From the NCBI GenBank assembly GCA_015064125.1, contig SVSV01000004.1:1-44430 (forward strand): DNA of 44,430 bases, read 5' to 3'. The translations under genes were made by a program, and so were the position numbers. Below the pieces are notes generated by a model. It was given only the letters and a program-made list of their open reading frames with translations. It made no database searches and was not told where the DNA came from. This DNA comes from Oscillospiraceae bacterium (GTDB lineage Bacteria > Bacillota > Clostridia > Oscillospirales > CAG-272). Below are positions 1-7,398 of the stretch, piece by piece (the first letter of the stretch is position 1; each line of letters opens with the position of its first letter).

Positions 1-292
1 GGAAAAGCTTTTCATAAAAGGTTGGCTCACTCTCACCGATCAGCTGCTCAGATACGTTCGCTACGGCCGCCTTCTCGCCGTCGAACAGAAAATGCGAGCC
101 GTTGTAAAGAGGGGTTTTGAAGGAGGGCTCTTGCTGCCAAGGCTCGGTGACGCAGTCAACGCGTACGTTTTCAAACGCAAACGCTGCGCGCCATTCCTCC
201 TCGGTCAGCTTTTTTTGACAGGAAAACAGGCAAAGGCATGCGCAAAAGCAAAGCAGCAGCGCCAATAAAGCTGGAAGAATTCTTTTCATCAT
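1..292 (-). CDS. Putative lipoprotein, partial (C-terminus off the window edge)
   Basis: Reading from 292 on the minus strand gives MMKRILPALLALLLCFCACLCLFSCQKKLTEEEW..., a signal peptide with lipobox (LFSC), open to the window edge. Confidence 0.7.
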   Translation of the reverse strand, partial: MMKRILPALLALLLCFCACLCLFSCQKKLTEEEWRAAFAFENVRVDCVTEPWQQEPSFKTPLYNGSHFLFDGEKAAVANVSEQLIGESEPTFYEKLF

Positions 293-302
293 AGCCTCTC
301 CT

Positions 303-1556
303 TTAATTTTTGGAAAGATAATGGATATCTTTATCGGGAATCAGCACCGTGGGAGATACGCTTACAGTATTCAGCTTGGCGTTGACAGCTGCCTGCGTGA
401 TAACGGCTGCGTTGGTCGGCAGCGTGGGTGCCGCCTCGCCAAACAGCGCCTCATATACCAGCGCGGCGCCGACGTAACCGGCAAGGGCATTGCTATGGCT
501 GTATTGGTCGTCTACGCAAAGATCCTCTTTGGCAAGTCCGGCGTCGATCAGCGCATCGATCCGCCCCTTCCAATTGAGTATCGGCAGCTGTGGGTATGCC
601 GCCTTGGCAGCTTCAATGCGTGCGGCGCTTTCGTTGTGAGCAGGGAACAGCACCAGCTGTGCGTTACCCGTGCGGCAGGCTGCCAAAATGGTGTCAAGGG
701 CAGCTACGTCCGCATCGCTGTAAAGACCGCACATCAATACTATGCCGTATTGGCCCGCCTTGATATTGTCAATATACGATTTATAATTGTTGCCGGTTTC
801 GGTAGCATAAGCAGAAACCGAGGCATAGCCATTGCCCTTTACGGTAACGCTGCAGGATCTGTTACCTGCCGTGATCAGGTCGCGCAGTGTAGGTCCAATG
901 CCGGAAAAGCCGTCATATACAAAGCTATTGCCAAGGATCAGCACGCTTTCCTTTCCGTTGCCCGCACTCAGTGAAATGTGCGGCGGTGTGTGATAATCCT
1001 TGATTGGCATCACCACAGGCTTCAATAGCCATTTGTAGGCGGTGGTGTCCATTTGTGCGTCATCTATTTCAAGGGATATGGTGTGATCGTTTTTTGCATC
1101 GTCGGTGTAGGTGTAGGTCACGCGGTAAACAGCCACCTTTTTGCCATCACGCTTGTAAATGCCCGTGTTAACCGTCAGGTTAGTTCCTTTGTAAGTGGTG
1201 CTTTCCACCTCGTTCATGTCGTCGGCGTTTTCCTCAATGGAGCCAAGCATCACCGTGCCTACACTTACCTCACCGTCGCTGATCTCGTAGCCGTCCTCGT
1301 TTTTAAGCAGCTTCCAATCGTTTGGCCAACGAATACGTAGCGCGGTATTGCTTTTTTGTGTGGCAAAATAGGTGTATTCACCTGCCGTGCCGGGACGAAA
1401 GGTGTCAAGCTCATCGGGTGGGGTTGACTTTACGCTTGTGCATGCCACCAGCCCTATAGGTAGGCTAAACGTAAGACAAAGCAGCAAAATAAAAAGAAGA
1501 AGATGCTTGACAGCTGCGTTGCATACGTTGAGCGTTGATTTTGATCGTGTTTTCAT
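303..1556 (-). CDS. Lipoprotein with SGNH/GDSL-like (DUF4886-like) domain
   Basis: ORF track 303..1805; likely true start is MKTRSKSTLN... at 1556 followed by a hydrophobic signal and lipobox (GLVAC). Contains ESVLILGNSFVYDGFSGIGPTLRDLI, resembling the SGNH block I context. Confidence 0.7.
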   Translation of the reverse strand: MKTRSKSTLNVCNAAVKHLLLFILLLCLTFSLPIGLVACTSVKSTPPDELDTFRPGTAGEYTYFATQKSNTALRIRWPNDWKLLKNEDGYEISDGEVSVGTVMLGSIEENADDMNEVESTTYKGTNLTVNTGIYKRDGKKVAVYRVTYTYTDDAKNDHTISLEIDDAQMDTTAYKWLLKPVVMPIKDYHTPPHISLSAGNGKESVLILGNSFVYDGFSGIGPTLRDLITAGNRSCSVTVKGNGYASVSAYATETGNNYKSYIDNIKAGQYGIVLMCGLYSDADVAALDTILAACRTGNAQLVLFPAHNESAARIEAAKAAYPQLPILNWKGRIDALIDAGLAKEDLCVDDQYSHSNALAGYVGAALVYEALFGEAAPTLPTNAAVITQAAVNAKLNTVSVSPTVLIPDKDIHYLSKN

Positions 1557-1685
1557 ATAGAAGCGCTCCTTTTGAGTGATCATACACAGTATAACATACT
1601 TGTGCCTTGCTTGCAAGGTTTTTGAGACAAAAAGGAATAACAGCTTCCTTTGGTGGAATTTTTTGCAAGAAAGCGAAAAAAACAC

Positions 1686-1714
1686 TTGACAAACACCCCG
1701 TACTCTGCTATAAT
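1686..1714 (+). promoter_or_regulatory. Consensus sigma-A promoter for tRNA-Ala
   Basis: TTGACA (1686-1691), 17-nt spacer, TATAAT (1709-1714). Confidence 0.9.
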
Positions 1715-1728
1715 AGCAACGTTGAAAC

Positions 1729-1804
1729 GGGGCATTAGCGCAGTTGGGAGCGCACAACACTGGCAGTGTTGGGGTCAGGGGTTCGAATCCCCTATGCTCC
1801 ACCA
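1729..1804 (+). tRNA. tRNA-Ala (anticodon GGC)
   Basis: Cloverleaf read by eye: acceptor GGGGCAT/ATGCTCC, anticodon stem CAACA/TGTTG with loop CTGGCAG, T arm AGGGGTTCGAATCCCCT, encoded CCA. Confidence 0.93.
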
Positions 1805-1846
1805 AAATAAAACAAGTCGAACTTCGGTTCGACTTGTTTTATTTTA
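1804..1846. terminator. Long, probably bidirectional terminator hairpin
   Basis: AAAATAAAACAAGTCGAAC-TTCG-GTTCGACTTGTTTTATTTT; near-perfect stem with A tract before and T tract after. Confidence 0.85.
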
Positions 1847-1847
1847 T

Positions 1848-2000
1848 CCAAGCCGCAGGCTTGGCATGGCATTAATGCGCTTGCGCATTGCATGGAATCG
1901 CCAAAGGCGTATGGCATCACGCGCAAGCGTGCATAACTTTTCCCCGCGGCTTGATTCCATACCGCAACAAGTTTCGGATTCCATACACGGCTTTGCCGTG
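1848..2000. repeat. Array of short perfect hairpins separated by GATTCCATA/ATGGAATC-like words
   Basis: CCAAGCC-gca-GGCTTGG (1848-1864), AATGCGC-tt-GCGCATT (1874-1889), CGCC-aaa-GGCG (1899-1909), CACGC-gcaa-GCGTG (1918-1931), CACGGC-ttt-GCCGTG (1986-2000). Confidence 0.8.
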
Positions 2001-2023
2001 ATTGGGTACGAAGGAGAACGCTG

Positions 2024-2152
2024 ATGAAACGTAATTTGCTTTTGGAATACAGCGAAGAATTGGCTGTTAAAATTGTCAAGCTTTGCACCGAATATAAAAT
2101 CGATTCCAATACCGTTTTTTGGCAGAGTATTGTGTTCTCTGCCGATTTGTGA
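2024..2152 (+). pseudogene. Truncated four-helix-bundle protein (S23 / 23S rRNA-intervening-sequence protein-like), N-terminal fragment
   Basis: GGAG ribosome-binding site at 2013 then ATG; 42 aa MKRNLLLEYSEELAVKIVKLCTEYKIDSNTVFWQSIVFSADL*. The first ~20 residues resemble the PF05635 N-terminus (EKSxxFAVRIVKLY); the conserved remainder is missing. Confidence 0.5.
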
Positions 2153-2166
2153 TATAATAAAGGTAA

Positions 2167-2225
2167 CCAAAAGCCCCCTCCGAGGGGGAGGCGGCACGGC
2201 GCAGCCGTGACGGAAGGGGCCTGCA
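2167..2225 (+). repeat. Palindromic intergenic repeat, copy A
   Basis: AAAAGCCCCCTCCGAGGGGGAGGCGGCACGGCGCAGCCGTGACGGAAGGGGCC: two nested hairpins (CCCCCTC-cgaGGGGG; CACGGC-gca-GCCGTG) with outer complementary ends. Confidence 0.65.
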
Positions 2226-2258
2226 TAGCTTTAAGTGTGTGCTAACTTTATTGTAACG

Positions 2259-2309
2259 CGCTCCCCCCACCTGACTCCGTCGGGAGCTTTCTCCCAGAGG
2301 GAGTCTTTG
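2259..2309 (-). repeat. Palindromic intergenic repeat, copy B (opposite orientation)
   Basis: Reverse complement AAAGACTCCCTCTGGGAGAAAGCTCCCGACGGAGTCAGGTGGGGGGAGCGC has the same layout as copy A. Confidence 0.55.
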
Positions 2310-2397
2310 GATGCGAGAACTTCAGGGGTACGGGCTATGTGTGCCTTTGTAATACCAGGGCAAAATCGGCGATAAATAAGAATTACGGAGCGATGCT

Positions 2398-2964
2398 ATG
2401 CAACACAAAGGAACCATTACAATAGAAACAAAGCGGCTGCGCTTAAGAGCTTTTGAGTTAAGTGACACAGAAGCGGCATACAAGAATTGGACTTCTGATG
2501 AAAAAGTCACGGAATTTCTTCGTTGGCCAACACATACCGACATCTCAACAACAGAAAAAGTCATTCGTAATTGGGTTGAAGAAAGCAAAAAAACAGATTT
2601 TTATCAATGGGCAATTGTGTTGAAGGAAATCAATGAACCGATTGGTACAATCAGTGTCGTAGGCAAAAATGATGATTTGAATATTCTGCATATCGGGTAT
2701 TGCATCGGCAGTAAATGGTGGCACCAGGGTATAACAAGCGAAGCTTTTTCTTCGATTATTCCATATTTGTTTGATGAGGTTGGAGCAAACAGAATCGAAT
2801 CACAACATGATCCAAATAATCCGCATTCGGGAAACGTCATGAAAAAATGCGGATTGCTATACGAAGGGACTTTAAGGCAAGCTGATTTCAGCAATAAAGG
2901 AATCGTGGATGCTTGTATGTACAGTTTGCTGAAAAGCGAATGGAAAAAACGGCAAGAGAAATAA
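2398..2964 (+). CDS. GNAT family N-acetyltransferase (RimJ/RimL-like)
   Basis: TKRLRLRAFELSDTEAAYKNW...; IGYCIGSKWWHQGITSEAFSSIIPYLF; N..SGNVMKKCGLLYEGTLR. Confidence 0.9.
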   Translation: MQHKGTITIETKRLRLRAFELSDTEAAYKNWTSDEKVTEFLRWPTHTDISTTEKVIRNWVEESKKTDFYQWAIVLKEINEPIGTISVVGKNDDLNILHIGYCIGSKWWHQGITSEAFSSIIPYLFDEVGANRIESQHDPNNPHSGNVMKKCGLLYEGTLRQADFSNKGIVDACMYSLLKSEWKKRQEK

Positions 2965-2985
2965 TTTTCAGCTTATAGATGCGAT

Positions 2986-3025
2986 GATCCCCCGACAGAC
3001 ATAAAAATCTGTCGGGGGATTTATC
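2986..3025. terminator. Rho-independent terminator
   Basis: GATCCCCCGACAGA-cataaaaa-TCTGTCGGGGGATTTATC. Confidence 0.8.
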
Positions 3026-3059
3026 ATCCTTATGAGGAGTGATCCTTCGGTGCCCTTTT

Positions 3060-3932
3060 TCAATTCATTTTCCGTGCGGCTCCCAAAGTTTTTATCACAA
3101 GCCTTGCAAGAAAATACGAGGCGTAGGCAAAGAGTATTGTCAAAATGAAAAGAATACCCACGTAAAATACAGAGCCCCACATGCCGATCCTCGCGATTAC
3201 GGCAAGGCGCATTTCCTCGATAAATGCAATATTGCATCTGTAAAGATTGTGAAAATTCACTTTGAGCGAGTAGGAGAGAATTGTCGCAATACTCACGTAA
3301 ACGGTGAGAAACACGCTTATCACCGCAAGGTCATGCACGGTGCGCAGCTCATAAAGCTTTAATGTCACTGTAAGCATAAAATACAGTATAACAAGGTGAT
3401 GGAAGATGACGGTGTGAAAATCGCCGAACGACATAAAGAAGCCCTTGATGCTTTCCTCGGAATAGATGACGGCGGGCATCAGCAGCATCAGCATCGTAAG
3501 GGAAGCAAGGCACCCAAACGTAGCGGCATCGACAATATGCCTGTGCTTGCCGCGGTAAAATGCATGCAGCGGTAGCAGATAAAGAAAAAGGCTGCAATAA
3601 TGAAAGGGAAGTGCGTAAAGGTCGTAAGTGCCGTCAGTGCCGACGGCGTTTATTTGCTTTGCAGCCTCAAGCACGATCAAAAGAACTGCGATGACCTTAA
3701 GGGGTATATATTTCTTGCTGACGTGACATTTTCCAAGTGCTTTTGCGGCAAGTACCGATAATATGCCTGAAACCAAAAGGGTTGGTGCGATCTGATAAAA
3801 ATGTGTAAATGTCCAAGCTCCCACGATAATCTCCGTTATTCGCGCATAGGGGTCATGAGGGCCGGCGCGACGCTGATGCTGTTCTTGTTTTGCCCCCACA
3901 CTTATTTTAACACCGGAAAAGGAAAAAATCAA
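3060..3932 (-). CDS. YwaF/TMEM164-family integral membrane protein (start codon uncertain; the ORF begins at TTG)
   Basis: Multiple TM segments and LPFHYCSLFLYLLPLHAFYRGKH motif. Confidence 0.65.
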   Translation of the reverse strand: MIFSFSGVKISVGAKQEQHQRRAGPHDPYARITEIIVGAWTFTHFYQIAPTLLVSGILSVLAAKALGKCHVSKKYIPLKVIAVLLIVLEAAKQINAVGTDGTYDLYALPFHYCSLFLYLLPLHAFYRGKHRHIVDAATFGCLASLTMLMLLMPAVIYSEESIKGFFMSFGDFHTVIFHHLVILYFMLTVTLKLYELRTVHDLAVISVFLTVYVSIATILSYSLKVNFHNLYRCNIAFIEEMRLAVIARIGMWGSVFYVGILFILTILFAYASYFLARLVIKTLGAARKMN

Positions 3933-3968
3933 TGCTTTGCAGGCGAATTATGTCGTTTATGTACGAAT

Positions 3969-4010
3969 GGGGGTGAGTCAAATGCAAAAATGCATTTGGC
4001 ACTCACCCCC
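3969..4010. terminator. Strong hairpin, terminator-like
   Basis: GGGGGTGAGT-CAAATGCA-aaaa-TGCATTTG-gc-ACTCACCCCC followed by GTCGTTTTTG. Confidence 0.65.
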
Positions 4011-4148
4011 GTCGTTTTTGCTTTGCGGCTAAACACCGCAATTTTTGCCTGTTTTGCAGGCAAAAACCGCAAATTCCGCGCGTCAAAAAAGCCTACCGTC
4101 GGCTTTTTTGCGCAGGGACCGCGTAAATGACGCAGCCCCATCATATCA

Positions 4149-4931
4149 TCATATATCCTTCTTTCGGTATTGCCAATAGGCGGCGGCAATACCGACAAGG
4201 GCAAGCGCCAGACCTGTGAGGAGATATTTTATTTCCAGTGCTTTTTCTGCTACAATATAGGCACCGTCTGTGTAGGCAAAGGGCGTGAAGAACTTTAAAA
4301 ATTCGGTTTCTTTGATAAGATTGGAAAGAATTTGTAAAAAGTAAAGCCCGAAAGCAAGCCCAAGGCCGATGCCAAGACCGTTGCCGCACAAAAAAGCGGA
4401 AAGGCCAAAGGTGACGGCGGCAATTTCGATCTGCATCAAAAAATTGGCAAAAAAGAGCAACAGCATCGTGCCGACCTCGGCCTTTACGCCAACTACCGCT
4501 ACGGCCAGCAGAGAAACTGCTGTCACACCCACGTTCATGATAAAAAGCTGCGCGAGCACGGCGAGTAGCTTTTCGCTGACGACGCGTGTGCGTGAGATGG
4601 GGTGCGTGAGTAGGAACTCGGCGGTTTTATCCTTTTCCTCCTTGGCAAGCGCGCCAATGCCAAGCAGTGCGGCAAATAAAGCGCCGCCAAGCCCCAGTGT
4701 GTTGCCGCATTCAATGCCAAAATACCCCATAAATTCGCCAAAGTTCAGCTGATCCATACCAAACGCTTCAGAAAATGCGCCCATATCGGCAAACATGTTA
4801 CTGACCTCGGCCATTTCTCCTGCCATTTCGGGATAGATCAGGATGCAAATGCCAAGCATAAAGGCGATCGCGCCTGTGAAAACGGTCAGCATCACACGGC
4901 CGCGACGTAATTCGTGCCAAAACAGTGTCAT
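4149..4931 (-). CDS. ABC-2 type transporter permease
   Basis: MTLFWHELRRGRVMLTVFTGAIAFMLGI...; six hydrophobic segments; directly follows the ABC ATPase. Start refined from 4976 to the ATG at 4931. Confidence 0.85.
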   Translation of the reverse strand: MTLFWHELRRGRVMLTVFTGAIAFMLGICILIYPEMAGEMAEVSNMFADMGAFSEAFGMDQLNFGEFMGYFGIECGNTLGLGGALFAALLGIGALAKEEKDKTAEFLLTHPISRTRVVSEKLLAVLAQLFIMNVGVTAVSLLAVAVVGVKAEVGTMLLLFFANFLMQIEIAAVTFGLSAFLCGNGLGIGLGLAFGLYFLQILSNLIKETEFLKFFTPFAYTDGAYIVAEKALEIKYLLTGLALALVGIAAAYWQYRKKDI

Positions 4932-4932
4932 A

Positions 4933-5817
4933 TTACGGCATCTCCTTTGCGTAGTAGTGTAAAAAGATCTCGTCAAGCTCGGGGTCTGTGACAGAAAAAT
5001 CGGTGAATTGAAGGTCGGATAGCGCTGTCAAAAGCTCAGCGGGTGTGCCGCTGAACAAAAATTGCACGGCGCTTTCACCAAACTGCATATGGCGTGCCTG
5101 CTCGATCACGGGCGGCGCTGCAATGCCGCGTAAGGTCACGCGCTTCACGCCCGTATGTCCGAGGCTGCTCACGCTGTCGCAAACAAGCAGGCGTCCCTCA
5201 CGGATCACGGCCGCGTGCTTGCAGTAGCGCGCGATCTCAGGCAGGATATGGGAGGACAGAAATACCGTAGCGCCCGCTCGGTTACGCTCCTCTAAGATCG
5301 CAAAGAGTTCCTTTTGCGCCAAGGGGTCAAGGCCGCTTGTCGGTTCGTCTAAGATATATAGGCGTGGCTTATGCTGTAAGGCACAGATCAGCCCAACCTT
5401 TTTGCGGTTGCCAAAGGAAAGCTCCTCAATTTTGCGTGTGGTGTCAAGCCCTAAGCGTGCGGCAAGCTCGTTTGCCTCCTTGGTGCAATCAAGGTGGCGC
5501 AGCTTTGCTGAAAGCGTCAGAATGTCGCGCACACGCATGCCGCGGTAAAGCGCCGTTTCAGAGGGGAGATAGCCGATGTCGCCGAGGTTATTCAGCTTGC
5601 AGGCTACACTGTCGCGCCCAAAGATCTCGGCTTTTCCCTCGGTGGGAGTGATCAAGCCGAGCAGTGTGCGGATGAGTGTGGATTTACCCGCTCCGTTCGG
5701 GCCGATAAAGCCAAAGAAATCCCCCTGCGGTACTTGAAGATCCACTTCGATAATTCCACGTGCCTGCCCGTAAAATTTCGTCAGGCGCTCGGTTTTGATG
5801 GCAAGCATGTCATTCAC
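4933..5817 (-). CDS. ABC transporter ATP-binding protein
   Basis: Walker A GPNGAGKST, signature LSFGNRKKVGLICAL, Walker B LYILDEPTSGLDP. Confidence 0.95.
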   Translation of the reverse strand: MNDMLAIKTERLTKFYGQARGIIEVDLQVPQGDFFGFIGPNGAGKSTLIRTLLGLITPTEGKAEIFGRDSVACKLNNLGDIGYLPSETALYRGMRVRDILTLSAKLRHLDCTKEANELAARLGLDTTRKIEELSFGNRKKVGLICALQHKPRLYILDEPTSGLDPLAQKELFAILEERNRAGATVFLSSHILPEIARYCKHAAVIREGRLLVCDSVSSLGHTGVKRVTLRGIAAPPVIEQARHMQFGESAVQFLFSGTPAELLTALSDLQFTDFSVTDPELDEIFLHYYAKEMP

Positions 5818-6883
5818 CCACCTTTTCCTGCAATTTGTTGTAAAGCTCCTTTGTAGCTGTCTCGTCGATGCCGTTTAACACCAATATCTGCCCATCGTTG
5901 GCGGTAATGACCACCGCTGCGTGACACTTGTGATAGGCATAGCGTAGGTGTGTACCCAGTGCCTCGTTTTGATATACGCCCATGTCAAGGCGGAAGCTGC
6001 CGTAGCCGTATTGGCGCAGGGCGCTGTCGTTTTCTATATACGCGATGCTTGCAATATCGGCATAGGTTAAGGTCAGGTCGTCGTAGTAGTCTGCCTTAAC
6101 CGTCAGCGTTTCGCCGCCAAGCGACACCTCAATATCGCCCGTGTTCATCAGCACAAGGCAAAGGACAAGTATCAGCGGCACCGCAACGGCAGTCACGATA
6201 GCGGCGACCTTGCTTTGCGTTGTCATTTTATAGTCCTGTGCCTCGCGCGTGCCCTCGGCTACTTGCTTTTGATAAAAACGGTAGGAATATAGATTGGGCA
6301 AAAGGACAACCGGCAGGAGCAAAAGCAATAATACGGGGATAAAAAGCGGCAGGGGCAAAAATCCCGCAAAAAGAAAGAGTACGCCCGCCCCTACGGATAG
6401 CTTGCCGCCAAAGCGGTGTGTGGCGTGCCAGTTTTCCTCATTATTAAGCGCCCAACGCGTGCGTACACCCATGGTGTGGTTGGGCCTTGATTTCGGCATA
6501 TAATTGCCAATAACCATCATGGCAATACCAATTACAAGACCGCAGATCAGTTGAATACGGAGCTGCCAACCAAGGATAATGGCAAAGAACAGACACTCCA
6601 CAAACAGCGAAATAACGGGTACGATAAAAAAGACGATACCGACCAGCTTTTTGTGCTGTGGGCTTTTACGGTAATCGGCCGACGTGACCAACAGCATTAC
6701 CCAGTGTAAGGCCAGTAAAAGGCAGGGCAGAAGCGTCATAAAGAGCAAGCCGTGTGTCGATTCTCCCAAAAAGCTTTTGTGCATCATATCGTTGATGTGA
6801 CGCCAAAAAACGAGAGAAGTCAGTGATGGTAAGAGTATTAGTAATGAGGATATCAATGCTTTTATTTTGTTTTTCTTGATCAT
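5810..6883 (-). CDS. SdpI-family membrane protein with C-terminal PH-like domain
   Basis: NYMPKSRPNHTMGVRTRWALNNEENWHATHRFGGKL is the SdpI signature; hydrophobic segments; soluble C-terminal ~100 aa. Confidence 0.85.
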   Translation of the reverse strand: MIKKNKIKALISSLLILLPSLTSLVFWRHINDMMHKSFLGESTHGLLFMTLLPCLLLALHWVMLLVTSADYRKSPQHKKLVGIVFFIVPVISLFVECLFFAIILGWQLRIQLICGLVIGIAMMVIGNYMPKSRPNHTMGVRTRWALNNEENWHATHRFGGKLSVGAGVLFLFAGFLPLPLFIPVLLLLLLPVVLLPNLYSYRFYQKQVAEGTREAQDYKMTTQSKVAAIVTAVAVPLILVLCLVLMNTGDIEVSLGGETLTVKADYYDDLTLTYADIASIAYIENDSALRQYGYGSFRLDMGVYQNEALGTHLRYAYHKCHAAVVITANDGQILVLNGIDETATKELYNKLQEKVGE

Positions 6884-6884
6884 A

Positions 6885-7151
6885 TCATTTATCTCCCTTC
6901 AGATCGGCGATCCACCATAAAATTTCCTCAAGCACCGAGGCATTTAATTCGTAATAAATAAATTTTCCCTCGCGCGTGTCGCGAATGAGGTCGGCTTCCT
7001 TTAGCACCGATAAATGACGCGAGATTGCCGCGCCTGTGATCTTAAAGTGTGCCACAATGTCGCCTGCGGCCATGCGTCTTGTGCGCAATAGCTGTAGGAT
7101 CTCACGTCGCACGGGATCGGATAGTGCGCGCATCGTTTGCTGTAAGCCCAT
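6885..7151 (-). CDS. ArsR/SdpR-family winged-helix autorepressor
   Basis: MGLQQTMRALSDPVRREILQLLRTRRMAAGDIVAHFKITGAAISRHLSVLKEADLIRDTREGKFIYYELN. Confidence 0.93.
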   Translation of the reverse strand: MGLQQTMRALSDPVRREILQLLRTRRMAAGDIVAHFKITGAAISRHLSVLKEADLIRDTREGKFIYYELNASVLEEILWWIADLKGDK

Positions 7152-7175
7152 TTTTCACACTCCTTTTCGCCATCG

Positions 7176-7200
7176 TTTAACATTTAGGTTAAATGTTAAA
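7176..7200. promoter_or_regulatory. Predicted ArsR/SdpR-type operator
   Basis: Perfect inverted repeat TTTAACATTT-aggtt-AAATGTTAAA between sdpR start and its predicted -10. Confidence 0.75.
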
Positions 7201-7203
7201 TAT

Positions 7204-7232
7204 AGGATACCACAAAAAAATTGCTTTGTCAA
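7204..7232 (-). promoter_or_regulatory. Predicted promoter of the sdpR-sdpI-ABC cluster
   Basis: Minus strand TTGACA (7227-7232), 17-nt spacer, TATCCT (7204-7209). Confidence 0.65.
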
Positions 7233-7398
7233 GAGGGAATTGATGGAATATTTTGTGTCGTTTTTCCGTTCCTGCACAAAATATGCTATTTTCTCTTGAT
7301 TTTTTCAATATGATATGATATAATAACTTCGTATTATGTAAATTACTTCCAACCTACTGTATAGCTTTTGACTTTAACTTGATAGGAGGAAAATCTTC

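Noticed and set aside
321-974. 217-aa plus-strand ORF
   Set aside because: Antisense to the SGNH-like lipoprotein gene.
1556-1805. N-terminal extension of the 303..1805 ORF (MVEHRGFEPLTPTLPVLCAP...)
   Set aside because: It is antisense to tRNA-Ala; the GFEPLTPTLP-like string comes from the tRNA 3' half. A signal peptide start at 1556 is far more plausible.
3801-4204. Overlapping ORFs in the 3.8-4.2 kb gap (109 aa plus, 91 aa minus)
   Set aside because: They run through stacked hairpins; low-complexity translation and no motifs.
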